Source: Sutcliffiella halmapala
GTDB lineage: Bacteria > Bacillota > Bacilli > Bacillales > Bacillaceae_I
Length of the DNA stretch: 64,000 nucleotides
Direction of reading: 5' to 3'
Assembly (NCBI RefSeq): GCF_002019665.1
Contig: NZ_KV917375.1
Coordinates: forward strand, 1,596,390 to 1,660,389
The translations under genes were made by a program, and so were the position numbers. The notes beneath the pieces are model-generated. The model ran no database searches, was not told the origin of the DNA, and was given only the letters and a program-made list of their open reading frames with translations. The stretch's first letter is position 1; each line of letters starts with the position of its first letter. Shown piece by piece: positions 34,768 through 44,555 of this stretch.

Positions 34768-35457
34768 ATGAAGTTAAACAAGATTGAATCCGTTTCAATT
34801 GCCTCAGAAGTATTTGACCAGCTAAGAGTGAAAATTATAAGTGGTGAATTAAAAAACGGAGAACGCTTAGTCGAAATGGAGTTAGCAAAATATTTAGGTA
34901 TTAGCAGAACTCCTGTAAGAGAAGCAATACAACGATTAGAACAAGAAGGATTAGTCGAAATACTCCCTAGAAAACATTGCCTTGTTAAAGGAATTACCTT
35001 TGAATCTATCAATGAAATTATCCTCATACGTTCTTTATTAGAACCTACAGCCGCTAGAGTTGCAGCAACTAAAATCACCGATGAACAACTACTAAAACTA
35101 AAAAGCTATTTGGAAATGTCTGAAATGTACTTTCAACATGGAAGAGTTGATGAGCTTATAAAGGTTCATGATTTATTCCATGCTGAAATCATTAAAACAT
35201 CAGGTTTGAATAGATTAGTCAGCATTTTAGAAAACCTGCATGACTATATTGTTCATTTTAGGCTATCTTTTTTGAGTAGACCCCATCTTGTAGAAAGATC
35301 CATCAAAGAACATTTTGAAATTTATGAAGCTTTATGTAGTCGTGATCCTGACAGGGTCGAAAAAGTATTTATTAAGCACCTTAGCGGAATTAAAGATTAT
35401 GCAAAAGTTGTAATAGAAGATAATGCGCTTTTCGAACAAGAAAAAAATATAGAGTAG
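34768..35457 (+). CDS. GntR-family regulator with FCD effector domain
   Basis: A 229-residue regulator: an N-terminal winged helix (about 10-75; GERLVEMELAKYLGISRTPVREAIQRL is split as the usual helix-turn-helix) and a C-terminal FCD ligand domain (about 85-215) with the metal/ligand residues of the family (RSLLEPTAAR, HDLFHAEIIKTSG, EHFEIYEAL). Such proteins are usually repressors released by a small acid. Start: the ATG at 34768 is preceded by GGAGGAG; an earlier ATG (34763) opens a two-codon frame ATG CGA TGA whose stop overlaps this start. It is the first gene of the module and probably controls all of it. Confidence 0.9.
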   Translation: MKLNKIESVSIASEVFDQLRVKIISGELKNGERLVEMELAKYLGISRTPVREAIQRLEQEGLVEILPRKHCLVKGITFESINEIILIRSLLEPTAARVAATKITDEQLLKLKSYLEMSEMYFQHGRVDELIKVHDLFHAEIIKTSGLNRLVSILENLHDYIVHFRLSFLSRPHLVERSIKEHFEIYEALCSRDPDRVEKVFIKHLSGIKDYAKVVIEDNALFEQEKNIE

Positions 35458-35467
35458 GGGGATTTTA

Positions 35468-36637
35468 ATGAGTAATATTAAAGCGAAAATTGTATCCGAG
35501 GAAATTAAAGAAACAATTCGAGTATTAAGTGAGGAAGTTGGTCAACGGTTTGCTGGTACTGAAGGTGAGTGGGATGGTACTGAGTATATATATCAACGCC
35601 TTAGCGAGTTAGGAGTAAAAACAGAAAAGCAAGTATACCCATTTGTAGGGTGGGAGCCTAAAGGAACACCTGAATTAGAAATTCTGTCACCGGTGTCTCA
35701 AGTACTAAAAACTGCCTATTTACTATTTTCTGGATCTACGCCAAACACAGGAATTAAAGGAAAGCTTACATATCATGGAGTAAAAGGATTGATTCCTGGT
35801 GTTTATGACATGCCGTGTTACAATGTTTTAGGTGTTGAAGGGGATATATTGGCTCAAGTAGTTGTTAATAGCGGTGGTGATCCGATTGCACTATTGAATC
35901 CAAGAGCAAAGTTCCCAATTCCTGCAGTCGTAATGAGTAATGAAGATCATCTTAAAATCCAAAAGCTATTAAATGAAGGACAAGATGTTGAGGTGTTTGT
36001 AAAGGTAGAGGGACATATAAAGACGTGTAAATCTGCCAATATCATCAGTCACCCATATAAAACAAACAATACAACAAATAGGAAAAAAGTGATTATCTGC
36101 GCTCATTCTGATACAACATTGAATACTCCAGGAGCTTATGATAACGGTTCTGGTGTAGCTGGAATCATTGAGATTGCAAGAAAATTAAATAAGAATCAAT
36201 ATGATTTTCCTTTCGATATAGATGTTATCGCATTTTCCAATGAAGAAGTGGGTTTCATTGGTGCAGATTATTATGTGAACAATTTGAAGGAAATGGGAAA
36301 AATTGATGAAATAGCAGCTGTTATAAATTTAGATCAAATCAGTGCTGGGGATAAAATATGGTCATGGGTTGGTCCTGAGGATTTCCGTCAAAAAGTGGAG
36401 GAAAGTTTTAGAGAATCTGGGGCTTATGACAGAAATGACTTCACAGTTGATGTGGATACGCCAAAAGCTGGTGCAGACGAATGGATGTTTCATTTAGAGG
36501 GTATTCCGACTGCTTTACTTATGTTTTGGAGATTACCAGACTATCATCGCCCGACAGATACCATTGAAAAAATCGAATATGACAAAGTGGAACTTATTAT
36601 CGAAACTGTCTTTAATTTACTCAATAAAATAGAGTAA
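35468..36637 (+). CDS. M28-family zinc aminopeptidase-like protein
   Basis: A 389-residue cytosolic metallopeptidase of the M28 (aminopeptidase Y/S) type. Zinc ligands and catalytic residues are recognisable: HSDTT near residue 213, AYDNGSGVAG near 223 (bridging Asp), FSNEEVGFIGADYY near 258 (Glu-Glu pair), LDQISAGD near 287 and DYHRPTDTIEKIEYD near 359 (His). There is no signal peptide, so it should act on material after uptake. It is ten bases after gntR and eleven before the permease genes, so its substrate is probably what the transporter brings in: a small peptide or amide rather than free polyamine. That link is inferred. Confidence 0.85.
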   Translation: MSNIKAKIVSEEIKETIRVLSEEVGQRFAGTEGEWDGTEYIYQRLSELGVKTEKQVYPFVGWEPKGTPELEILSPVSQVLKTAYLLFSGSTPNTGIKGKLTYHGVKGLIPGVYDMPCYNVLGVEGDILAQVVVNSGGDPIALLNPRAKFPIPAVVMSNEDHLKIQKLLNEGQDVEVFVKVEGHIKTCKSANIISHPYKTNNTTNRKKVIICAHSDTTLNTPGAYDNGSGVAGIIEIARKLNKNQYDFPFDIDVIAFSNEEVGFIGADYYVNNLKEMGKIDEIAAVINLDQISAGDKIWSWVGPEDFRQKVEESFRESGAYDRNDFTVDVDTPKAGADEWMFHLEGIPTALLMFWRLPDYHRPTDTIEKIEYDKVELIIETVFNLLNKIE

Positions 36638-36648
36638 AGGGGATTGTT

Positions 36649-37491
36649 ATGTCGAAAAAAACCATCTTTTTCTTATTGGCTCCATCAATCTTGATTTTAC
36701 TGGGATTATTCATCCTTCCCTTAATAGTAGTTCTTAATAATTCTATCTTAGATGAACATGGAAAAATAACTCTCCAGCACTATCTTTCATACTTTAATGA
36801 TCCATATTATTTATCAATTACATGGAGGTCAATAAAAATTTCTTTATTGACAACTTTTATAACATTGTTCGTCGGGTACTTTATTGCCTACTTTACTACT
36901 AGATATATTCAAAATAAAAAGCTTAAGAGAATTGCTTATATAGTCATTATTTCACCTTTATTTACGAGTGCGGTCGTCAGATCATTTGGCTGGATGGTTA
37001 TCTTGGGGAATAACGGATTTATTAACAAAACGCTATTAGGATTAGGTATCATCTCACAGCCTTTAAAACTACTTTACAACGAGACTGGTATCATTATTGG
37101 TTTAGTGTATATATTAGCCCCTTTTATGATTTTATCAATTTCAACTGTATTGGAAAATATAGATGCAAGATTAGAAGAGGCGGCTGCTGATCTAGGCTTG
37201 AGTCCGCTTCAAACCTTCCTAAAGGTAACATTGCCTTTAACAGTCCCAGGAATATTAGTTGGAAGTGTGATGGTTTTTTCTCTGGCGATTAGTGCATACG
37301 TAACCCCTGCTATGCTTTCTGGTGGCAAAGTGCAATTGATAGCAACCGTAATTTATGAACAAATGATGCAGGTTTTTAACTATCAATTCGGTTCTGCAAT
37401 TGCATTTGCAGTGTTGGTTTTTAGCTTATTAATTATTAGTATGAATCATTATTTATTAAAAACAGATTGGGTTGAGGAGGGGAGACGTTGA
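36649..37491 (+). CDS. PotB-like ABC transporter permease
   Basis: A 280-residue permease with six transmembrane segments and the EAA loop EEAAADLGLSPLQTFLKVTLPL near residue 180, shown here in two parts EEAAADLGLS and PLQTFLKVTLPL. It is of the spermidine/putrescine (PotB) type. GGGG lies upstream of the ATG. Its stop overlaps the TTG start of the second permease by four bases (TTGA), so the two are translationally coupled and should form a heterodimer. Confidence 0.9.
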   Translation: MSKKTIFFLLAPSILILLGLFILPLIVVLNNSILDEHGKITLQHYLSYFNDPYYLSITWRSIKISLLTTFITLFVGYFIAYFTTRYIQNKKLKRIAYIVIISPLFTSAVVRSFGWMVILGNNGFINKTLLGLGIISQPLKLLYNETGIIIGLVYILAPFMILSISTVLENIDARLEEAAADLGLSPLQTFLKVTLPLTVPGILVGSVMVFSLAISAYVTPAMLSGGKVQLIATVIYEQMMQVFNYQFGSAIAFAVLVFSLLIISMNHYLLKTDWVEEGRR

Positions 37492-38276
37492 TTTCTAAAG
37501 TGGTTATGTGGATAGTAGGAAGCTCGCTACTTTTATTTCTAGCCTTCCCTTTACTAGTTTTGATTAATGTTTCATTTACTGAACTAAATTATTTAAGTTT
37601 TCCTGGAGAAGGATTTACATTGAAGTGGTACAGAAAACTATTTGAAGATGCATCATATATTGAATCCTCTATATACAGTTTTAAGTTATCAGGTACTGCT
37701 ACTTTTTGTGCGATATTAATTGGTATTCCTGCTTCTTATGGTTTAGCAAGGAATAATTTTAAAGGCAAAGGTATTGTGATGAATTTTATTTCGTCCCCAC
37801 TTTTGCTTCCTCAAATCTTTTTAGGTTTAGCTTTACTGCAGTTTTTTTACTACTTTATGAATAGTCCTCAGAATTTCTTAACCTTAGTGTTTGCTCATAT
37901 AGTTATTACGTTGCCGTATATTGTTCGGACGTGCGTGAACAGTTTTATAGGGATTAGCCCTTACATTGAAGAAGCAGGAAGAGATTTAGGAGCAGGCGCA
38001 TGGAAAACATTTTTCAGTGTGACTTTACCTCTTATGAAATCTAGTATTATTGCAGCTGCTTTGTTTGCGTTTGCTGTTTCTTGGATCAATGTAGAAGTAA
38101 CGATTTTCTTAACCTCTGCGGATCAAATGGCGCTTCCTGTGAAAATGTTCAATTATGTTCAGTACAGTATTGATCCGATGATAGCTGCTGTTTCAGCAAT
38201 GACGATTTACCTTGCTTTTTTCTTAATTCTCATTATTGATAAGTTAGTAGGAATTGAAAATATTGCTTCAAAATAA
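37488..38276 (+). CDS. PotC-like ABC transporter permease
   Basis: A 262-residue permease with six helices and the EAA loop EEAGRDLGAGAWKTFFSVTL near residue 163. It starts with TTG overlapping the stop of the preceding permease; GAGGAGGGGAG provides a strong ribosome site. It is the second half of the membrane channel. Confidence 0.9.
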   Translation: MISKVVMWIVGSSLLLFLAFPLLVLINVSFTELNYLSFPGEGFTLKWYRKLFEDASYIESSIYSFKLSGTATFCAILIGIPASYGLARNNFKGKGIVMNFISSPLLLPQIFLGLALLQFFYYFMNSPQNFLTLVFAHIVITLPYIVRTCVNSFIGISPYIEEAGRDLGAGAWKTFFSVTLPLMKSSIIAAALFAFAVSWINVEVTIFLTSADQMALPVKMFNYVQYSIDPMIAAVSAMTIYLAFFLILIIDKLVGIENIASK

Positions 38277-38299
38277 ACAATGAGACTAGGGGAGATTCT

Positions 38300-39382
38300 A
38301 TGAAAAATCGAGGTTTGTATATAATGTTATTTGCAGCTCTTTTAGTATTTCTTGCTGGATGTGGAAAGCCTGTTCAGCCGAAAAGTGAAGCGACAAAAGC
38401 AAATACAAATGTCAAAGAAAATGAAATATCCATTGCTATTTTTGGTGGAGATTGGGGAGAAACGATTAAAACTCATATCATTAAACCTTTTGAAGAAGAG
38501 ACTGGTATAAAGGTCAATATCATTGAAGGGAATTCAACGACAACGTTCTCCCGTTTATTACAGGAAAAAGGATCTCCTACTATTGATTTGGCCTTAATGG
38601 ATTCTGGTATTTCTGAACTGTCATATGAAGAAGGGATTGTCGAAAGTATAGACAAAAATAAACTTAAAGAAAGCGATAAACTTTTGCCAGAAGCTTATCA
38701 AGTTCATGGTGAAGATATATTTGGTATAACTTTAGGTTACTGGGGATTAGGAATTGTATATAACAAGGAAATGATAAGTAACCCTCCAAAATCTTGGGAA
38801 GATCTTTGGAATGATGAATACAAAGGAAGATTAACAGTCCCTACACCAGCTACTACAGGTGGGCTTCCTTTGTTGGTACAAATCTCTGAGCTTGAAGGGG
38901 ATGTGGAAGGCACAGTCGAAAAAGGGCTTGGTAAAATGAAGGAATTAGAAGTAGTTGCTTATTTTAATGGATCCGGTGCGGCGACAAATCTTTATCAAAG
39001 TGGGGAAGCTGCAGTTGGGGCTCATTATGGAGGACCAGCATATGTAATGAAAGATCAAGGTTTGCCGTATGAATTCATCATTCCAAAAGAAGGAGTTTTG
39101 GGAGCAGGAAGCTTTTGGCATATAGTGAAAGGTACAAAAAAATCTGACCAACTGTATAAGTTTTTGAATTTTGCTACAACTAAAAAGGCGCAAGAAGGTA
39201 TTGCTAATGATTTATATTTGGCCCCAGTTCATAAGGAAGTTGAATTAGAAGAAAAAACCCTAGAAAGAATGCCATATGGTAAAAATGGTTCAATCCAAGA
39301 TTTAAACATGCCGGACTATCATCTTATAAACCAGTATAGAGAAGAATGGAGTGAACTCTGGAACAGAGAAATCGGAAATTAA
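38300..39382 (+). CDS. PotD-like ABC transporter substrate-binding lipoprotein
   Basis: A 360-residue extracellular binding protein with a lipoprotein signal MKNRGLYIMLFAALLVFLAG ending in Cys21. The mature part follows the PotD/PotF type II fold (ISIAIFGGDWGETIKTHIIKPFEEETG, split as ISIAIFGGDWGE and PFEEETGIKVNII; YWGLGIVYNKEMI; PKSWEDLWNDEYKGRL). The acidic polyamine-binding residues of true PotD cannot be confirmed by eye, so spermidine/putrescine is a family guess; other cationic or amide ligands are possible. Confidence 0.87.
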   Translation: MKNRGLYIMLFAALLVFLAGCGKPVQPKSEATKANTNVKENEISIAIFGGDWGETIKTHIIKPFEEETGIKVNIIEGNSTTTFSRLLQEKGSPTIDLALMDSGISELSYEEGIVESIDKNKLKESDKLLPEAYQVHGEDIFGITLGYWGLGIVYNKEMISNPPKSWEDLWNDEYKGRLTVPTPATTGGLPLLVQISELEGDVEGTVEKGLGKMKELEVVAYFNGSGAATNLYQSGEAAVGAHYGGPAYVMKDQGLPYEFIIPKEGVLGAGSFWHIVKGTKKSDQLYKFLNFATTKKAQEGIANDLYLAPVHKEVELEEKTLERMPYGKNGSIQDLNMPDYHLINQYREEWSELWNREIGN

Positions 39383-39394
39383 GGGGGAGTTATA

Positions 39395-40477
39395 GTGTTA
39401 GCTGTTCCAACCATAGTAAACAAAACATTACATGAAACCGAAGAAAAAAACAGCATTATCGAATTTAATGGTGTTACAAAGAAATATGGTCAAGCGATTG
39501 CAGTAGATAATATATCTTTCAGTATAAAAGAGGGAGAGTTTTTATCTCTCCTTGGGCCAAGCGGATGTGGGAAAACAACTACTCTTAGAATGATTGGTGG
39601 ATTTGAACTTCCAAGTCACGGAAGTATAAAAATTGACGGAAAAGAAGCAGGTAAATTACCACCTAACCATCGTCCGGTAAACACGGTATTTCAAAATTAT
39701 GCTTTATTTCCTCACTTAAGCATTTATGATAATATCGCTTTTGGACTGAAGCAAAAGAAAATATCCAAGGAACAAATCAAAAATGATACGAATGAAATGA
39801 TTGAAATTATGGGACTACAGCAGCATATAGATAAATATCCAAGACAACTATCAGGTGGTCAACAGCAAAGGGTCGCGTTGGCAAGAGCTCTGATAAATAA
39901 GCCTAGAGTATTGCTATTGGATGAACCACTAGGTGCTTTAGATTTGAAGTTAAGAAAAAAGATGCAATTCGAATTAAAAAAACTTCACGAACAATTTAAG
40001 ATTACGTTTATTTATGTAACACATGATCAAGAGGAAGCATTAATGATGTCGGATAGAATTGCTGTTATGAATCAAGGAAAAATCGAGCAAATCGATACGC
40101 CACAAAGGATTTATAACAACCCAAGCACTCTTTTTGTATCCGATTTTATAGGAGAAACGAATGTAATAGATGTAGAATTATTACAGGATCAGGATAAGAA
40201 AGAGGTTTTAAAAGAATTTCCGGAACTTAAAATCGAAAATAAAAAGCTTGTAATCAGACCTGAACACCTCACCGTATCCAAAAATCGCTTACAGTCTAAT
40301 CGAATTTATTTAGAAGCAAAAATGAAAAAAATTCATTTTGTTGGATCAAAAAGAGTGATTGAGTTTACATCAGGGTCTCAAGAGATTATTGTAAATCTAC
40401 CAGACGAGGAGATTTTAGATCAATTTAGCGAAAATATTTACCTATCTGCCAAAAGCAGTTTGGTGAGAATACTTTAG
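39395..40477 (+). CDS. PotA-like ABC transporter ATPase
   Basis: A 360-residue ATPase: Walker [18 protein letters not shown] near residue 57, Q-loop [11 protein letters not shown], signature [15 protein letters not shown] near 157, Walker [13 protein letters not shown] near 177, H-loop VTHDQEEAL, and a C-terminal TOBE domain (about 285-360). This is the PotA layout. GTG start with GGGGGAG upstream. It ends the module, some 150 bases before a very strong terminator. Confidence 0.92.
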   Translation: MLAVPTIVNKTLHETEEKNSIIEFNGVTKKYGQAIAVDNISFSIKEGEFLSLLGPSGCGKTTTLRMIGGFELPSHGSIKIDGKEAGKLPPNHRPVNTVFQNYALFPHLSIYDNIAFGLKQKKISKEQIKNDTNEMIEIMGLQQHIDKYPRQLSGGQQQRVALARALINKPRVLLLDEPLGALDLKLRKKMQFELKKLHEQFKITFIYVTHDQEEALMMSDRIAVMNQGKIEQIDTPQRIYNNPSTLFVSDFIGETNVIDVELLQDQDKKEVLKEFPELKIENKKLVIRPEHLTVSKNRLQSNRIYLEAKMKKIHFVGSKRVIEFTSGSQEIIVNLPDEEILDQFSENIYLSAKSSLVRIL

Positions 40478-40628
40478 CGTACTATAACTATCTCTAGTAA
40501 TGTTACATGTAGTAGGGTTTCGGTTCTTGCTGATTGTAACATCATAATTGAAAATTTTTAATGTACATGAGAATATTAAGAGGTTTGAAACATAGCAGAT
40601 GATGGTATGTACTAAACAAGATACAAAA
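40478..40628. other. Untranslated 3-prime region of the ABC module
   Basis: About 150 bases between the last stop and the terminator; no ORF or known motif is seen. Confidence 0.4.
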
Positions 40629-40666
40629 GAAAAGGAGTAGATGGTTATCTACTCCTTTTCTTTATG
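40629..40666 (+). terminator. Strong terminator of the GntR-M28-ABC module
   Basis: GAAAAGGAGTAGAT (40629-40642) and ATCTACTCCTTTTC (40647-40660) pair perfectly over 14 bp around a four-base loop, followed by TTTAT. The A-rich left side also allows use from the other strand, i.e. by the yycC-type gene. Confidence 0.92.
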
Positions 40667-40903
40667 TTTAATATAACAATTCTGTTAGCATCCTTGTTAT
40701 TAAGAAGAAAACAATTCTGTAAAGATTATTCATTTGATGGTTTATTTTAACTCTAGTTTACATAGTATCATTATTAATAATTGTAACGAATAGCAGAGTT
40801 CGTTCAGTGTGAAATGTAAAAAAAGTAATATATAGAACTCTTTACTAAATCTTAATACAGCGTTCTTAAAGGTAAGTTATACTTTTAACAAGTGCAAGTT
40901 TTG

Positions 40904-41050
40904 TTAGTTGCTTTCTGATTCTTGACGCTCTAATTCCACAAGTTTTTGCACTAAAATATGCTGTGGAATGTGCATGATTTGCTCGATGGGTACATCTAAT
41001 GCTTTTGCGAGTTTTTGAGCAGTTTCAGCTGAAATTTGTAATGGGCGCAT
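40904..41050 (-). CDS. yycC: YycC-like small protein
   Basis: A 48-residue protein, MRPLQISAETAQKLAKALDV continuing PIEQIMHIPQHILVQKLVEL and a short charged tail. It closely recalls the YycC-like family of Bacillales (about 50 residues, starting MRPLQI and containing MPQHILxQKL). Function is unknown; two amphipathic helices are likely. AGGTGA lies at good spacing before the ATG on the minus strand. It is divergent from yqiK, which is not the usual yycC place in B. subtilis, so it may have been moved. The 240 bases downstream hold nothing recognisable apart from the shared terminator. Confidence 0.75.
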   Translation of the reverse strand: MRPLQISAETAQKLAKALDVPIEQIMHIPQHILVQKLVELERQESESN

Positions 41051-41155
41051 CAAAATCACCTCGATTTTTAATAATATTGTGCACTTTCAAGATATTTACT
41101 AAATAGTACATTAGTTGATCAAAAAATGTCGGTAAAACGAGAAAGGTGTGAAAAT

Positions 41156-41875
41156 ATGACGAAAATTTTTGGTCATCGTGGGTCAGCGGGTACACATCCG
41201 GAGAATACGATGATTAGCTTTAAACAGGCTGTTATCGATGGTGCTGATGGTATTGAGCTTGATGTACAATTAAGCAAAGATGGGATACCTGTTGTCATTC
41301 ATGATGAAAAAGTAGACCGGACAACGAATGGTAAGGGTTTTGTTCAAGACATGACACTTAAAGAATTGCAAAATTTAAATGCTGTCTATAAATTTGCAAA
41401 TAAATATAAGACTGCCACGATTCCAACCCTAGAAGAGGTCCTAAGCTGGGCGTCAAATAATAATATTTACATCAATATTGAACTGAAAAACGGAATCATT
41501 GCTTATGAAGGCTTAGAAGAAAAAGTAGTGGCACTTGTAACAAAATTTAAGCTACAATCGCGTATCATTTTCTCAAGCTTTAATCATTATAGTATAGCAA
41601 AGCTACATGTGCTAGTACCAGAGATAGAAAAAGCAGTATTATATATGGAAGGTATCTATAAGCCGTGGGAATATACAAAGTGGGTGGGTGCGCAATCTAT
41701 TCATCCTAATATTAAAGCTTGCCCTGCTGAATTGATTGAGCAATCTCAAGTGGAAGGGGTGCCAGTCAGACCTTTTACCGTAAATGATCAAAAGGTAATG
41801 CAAAAGCTATTTACGATAAAGTGTGCAGGTTTCTTCACGGATTATCCAAAAATTGCTGTGCAATTAAAAAACTAG
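41156..41875 (+). CDS. yqiK: Glycerophosphodiester phosphodiesterase (YqiK)
   Basis: A 239-residue GDPD-family TIM-barrel enzyme that splits glycerophosphodiesters to glycerol-3-phosphate and an alcohol. The catalytic motifs are intact: FGHRGSAGTHPENT (His-Arg) at the start, ELDVQLSKDGIPVVIHDEKV (Glu/Asp metal ligands and the second His) and INIELKNG. No signal peptide, so it is cytosolic. The ATG at 41156 with AAAGGTG upstream is preferred to an ATG 30 bases earlier. Its position ahead of the bkd cluster matches yqiK. Confidence 0.93.
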   Translation: MTKIFGHRGSAGTHPENTMISFKQAVIDGADGIELDVQLSKDGIPVVIHDEKVDRTTNGKGFVQDMTLKELQNLNAVYKFANKYKTATIPTLEEVLSWASNNNIYINIELKNGIIAYEGLEEKVVALVTKFKLQSRIIFSSFNHYSIAKLHVLVPEIEKAVLYMEGIYKPWEYTKWVGAQSIHPNIKACPAELIEQSQVEGVPVRPFTVNDQKVMQKLFTIKCAGFFTDYPKIAVQLKN

Positions 41876-41971
41876 GCTGCCATGAAGATAAATTGTCTTT
41901 TTTTAAAGACTCTGTTTATTTCCGTATCAGGTATAGGCTTGGCTGCTCGATTTAACGAGTCGAAAATAAGA

Positions 41972-42014
41972 GAAAAACCGGATTTAGCAATAGCTGATCC
42001 GGTTTTTATTTTTG
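41972..42014. terminator. Bidirectional terminator between yqiK and yqzF
   Basis: AAAAACCGGAT (41973-41983) pairs with ATCCGGTTTTT (41997-42007), flanked by A-rich and T-rich stretches. The end of yqzF lies in the T-rich side. Confidence 0.88.
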
Positions 42015-42239
42015 GAATTTTTTTTGAACTTTACTGCGTTTTCGATCACGATAAAAAATAAAGCCTGCTACAAACCATAGTCCAATTAGGAAGAAGAGTA
42101 GCCCGATTAAAAACTGAAGCCATAGGGCTGGAATCAATGGGTGGGAGATACTAAATACCATATCTCTCATTAGCTTTATTCCATAAACAGCGATACATCC
42201 TGGAATTAGTATGATGATTAATGCTATAAGTCGTTGCAT
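42006..42239 (-). CDS. yqzF: DUF2627 membrane protein YqzF
   Basis: A 77-residue protein with two membrane helices (about 4-20 and 38-64) and a basic tail (RDRKRSKVQKKFQK). It matches the DUF2627/YqzF family in length and place, upstream of and divergent from bkdR. Function is unknown. The stop codon lies within the shared terminator. Confidence 0.85.
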   Translation of the reverse strand: MQRLIALIIILIPGCIAVYGIKLMRDMVFSISHPLIPALWLQFLIGLLFFLIGLWFVAGFIFYRDRKRSKVQKKFQK

Positions 42240-42294
42240 AAGCAGATGGGCCTCACTTTCAAAGCGTTTCGTAAATATTATAACAGATTTTCAC

Positions 42295-42323
42295 TTGCTT
42301 AGAAGAAAAATAACGTTTATGAT
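42295..42323 (+). promoter_or_regulatory. Candidate sigma-A promoter of bkdR
   Basis: TTGCTT (42295-42300), 17-base spacer, TATGAT (42318-42323), in the gap between yqzF and bkdR. Confidence 0.55.
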
Positions 42324-42449
42324 GTAAGTGTGCAAGATATTTCATATGTTTTTAAGAACACTATGAATTTTCTTTCAATTTACAACTGGATGACATAAAA
42401 GTAGAAAATGATTTAGCTAGTCGTTCTTAACTTGATAAAGGGGTTTGTT

Positions 42450-44498
42450 ATGCAGACTGTACTTATAGTTGGCGCTGGTAATGGTGGCTCTGCGATTTTA
42501 AAAATGTTAACGCATTCAGGGATGTTTAACCTAATCGGAGTAGTTGATGTTAATAAGAATGCTGCGGGGTTAGCGTTAGCAAACCAAATGGGGATACCGG
42601 TTGGAGAGAAGTGGGAGAGTTTTCTTGCGGAAAAAATTGATATCATCATTGAAGCCACCGGATCCGAAGTTGTTTTTCAAGAAATCAGAGAAAAGAAAGA
42701 TAAAAAAACAGTACTTATCCCTGGAACTGTCGCCCATATTACGGCGAAGTTAGTGGAAGAAAAAGAAGAACTAATCGCTAAGATGAAATATGAGTCTCAC
42801 AAACGAGATTTAATTTTTAATCTCCTTAACGACGGGCTATTGGTAGTGGATCAAACGGGCAGGGTCATTCTTTTTAATAAGAGTGCTCAAAGAATATCCG
42901 GGATAAAAACAGAGCATATCCTTGACAAGCACGTTTTAGATTACATTCCTTCCAGCAGATTAATTGATGTAATACATATAAAAAGAGTAGAAAAGAACAA
43001 AGAAATGTTGCTTGAGAATGGAAAAAAAATCATTACCACAAGATCACCATTAATTGATGAGGATGGTAATGTGATTGGAGCATTTGCTGTTTTCAAGGAT
43101 ATTACAGAAGTGGTTAATTTAGCGGAGGAAGTTACAAATCTAAAAGGTATTCAAACGATGCTTGAAGCAATAATTCAATCATCTGATGAAGCTATTTCTG
43201 TGGTAGATGAATTCGGACGTGGGTTGATGATTAACCCAGCTTACTCTAGACTTACTGGCTTAAGAGAAGAACAAATCATTGGGAAGCCTGCAACAGCTGA
43301 TATTTCTGAAGGTGAAAGTATGCATATGAAGGTACTTGAAACAAGGAGAGCTGTTCGTGGGGTGAATCTGAAGGTAGGTCCAAGTAAGAAAGAGGTTATT
43401 GTAAATGTTGCTCCGATAATCGTTGATGGAAAGTTAAAAGGAAGTGTCGGAGTAATCCACGATGTTTCTGAAATTCAAACCCTGACGACAGAACTAGATC
43501 GGGCTCGCCAAATTATTCGGACACTTGAAGCAAAATACTCTTTTGAGGATATCACCGGAACTTCTGAGGAAATGAGCTTAGCGATTGAACAAGCGAAGTT
43601 AGGGGCAAAAACACCTGCTACTGTTCTTTTAAGAGGCGAATCGGGAACAGGAAAAGAGTTGTTTGCTCATGCGATCCATAATGGAAGCAGCAGGAAATAT
43701 AATAAGTTCATTCGTGTGAACTGTGCTGCCCTTTCGGAATCGCTCCTAGAAAGTGAACTCTTTGGTTATGAAGAAGGTGCATTTTCTGGTGCGAAACGTG
43801 GTGGGAAAAGGGGATTGTTTGAAGAAGCAAACAACGGTAGTATTTTCCTTGATGAAATTGGAGAATTGTCTGCTAATACTCAAGCAAAACTATTAAGAGT
43901 GTTACAAGAAAATGAAATCATTCGAGTTGGGGGAACGAAATCATTCTCCATTAATGTTCGAGTGATTGCAGCAACCAACGTAAATCTTGAAAAAGGAATA
44001 GCAAATGGTACGTTTCGTGAAGATTTATATTATCGCTTAAATAGAATGCCGATTCATATCCCTCCATTAAGAAGGCGGAGAGAGGACATTGAATCACTGG
44101 CTAAACATTTAATCAGAAAAATAAATCAAGACTATGGTAGAAATGTGGAAGGGTTAACGCCACATGCGATTAGTTACTTATCTTCATATAACTGGCCAGG
44201 TAATGTTAGAGAACTAGAAAATGTTCTTGGACGAGCCATCATTTTTATGAAATTTAATGAAGTTATGATTGATACAAATCATATCCCGCCTTTGACTCAA
44301 GGAGAAATGGTAAGTCAAGAATCATCGGAAGTCATTCCAGAAAACCATACACTTGTAGAAATGGTTGAAGGATATGAAGCGAAAATCATTCAGAAGACAT
44401 TGCGTAAAAATAAAGGAAACAAAACGAAAACAGCAAAAGAGCTAGGAGTATCTATCCGAAATCTTTATTATAAGATGGAAAAATTCCACATTGAATAA
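42450..44498 (+). CDS. bkdR: BkdR, sigma-54-dependent activator of the branched-chain keto-acid operon
   Basis: A 682-residue enhancer-binding protein. The N-terminus is a Rossmann-like domain ([20 protein letters not shown]), then two PAS domains (about 115-220 and 235-345), the AAA+ domain with Walker [18 protein letters not shown] near 393, the sigma-54 contact loop GAFSGA near 450 (usual form GAFTGA) and Walker [10 protein letters not shown], and a C-terminal Fis-type helix-turn-helix ([20 protein letters not shown]). It should respond to branched-chain amino acids and activate the sigma-54 promoter at 44581. The ATG at 42450 with AAAGGGG upstream is chosen over a TTG 18 bases before it. 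Confidence 0.95.
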   Translation: MQTVLIVGAGNGGSAILKMLTHSGMFNLIGVVDVNKNAAGLALANQMGIPVGEKWESFLAEKIDIIIEATGSEVVFQEIREKKDKKTVLIPGTVAHITAKLVEEKEELIAKMKYESHKRDLIFNLLNDGLLVVDQTGRVILFNKSAQRISGIKTEHILDKHVLDYIPSSRLIDVIHIKRVEKNKEMLLENGKKIITTRSPLIDEDGNVIGAFAVFKDITEVVNLAEEVTNLKGIQTMLEAIIQSSDEAISVVDEFGRGLMINPAYSRLTGLREEQIIGKPATADISEGESMHMKVLETRRAVRGVNLKVGPSKKEVIVNVAPIIVDGKLKGSVGVIHDVSEIQTLTTELDRARQIIRTLEAKYSFEDITGTSEEMSLAIEQAKLGAKTPATVLLRGESGTGKELFAHAIHNGSSRKYNKFIRVNCAALSESLLESELFGYEEGAFSGAKRGGKRGLFEEANNGSIFLDEIGELSANTQAKLLRVLQENEIIRVGGTKSFSINVRVIAATNVNLEKGIANGTFREDLYYRLNRMPIHIPPLRRRREDIESLAKHLIRKINQDYGRNVEGLTPHAISYLSSYNWPGNVRELENVLGRAIIFMKFNEVMIDTNHIPPLTQGEMVSQESSEVIPENHTLVEMVEGYEAKIIQKTLRKNKGNKTKTAKELGVSIRNLYYKMEKFHIE

Positions 44499-44545
44499 AT
44501 ATGCATGCAAGAATATGCATATAACGCAAAAATCTGCATGATTCT
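44498..44545 (+). promoter_or_regulatory. Candidate BkdR upstream activating sequence
   Basis: Starting at the bkdR stop, three TGCAT-type half sites recur: ATGCATGCAA (44501-44510), GAATATGCAT (44511-44520) and CTGCATGATTC (44534-44544). The last two form an inverted pair GAATATGCA/TGCATGATTC. Dyad sites close upstream of a -24/-12 promoter fit an enhancer-binding protein, although 40 bases from the -24 is nearer than typical. Confidence 0.55.
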
Positions 44546-44555
44546 ATAATGAGAA

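Noticed and set aside
42262-42285. cre-like AAAGCGTTTCGTA upstream of yqzF
   Set aside because: Too many mismatches at the outer positions to claim a CcpA site.
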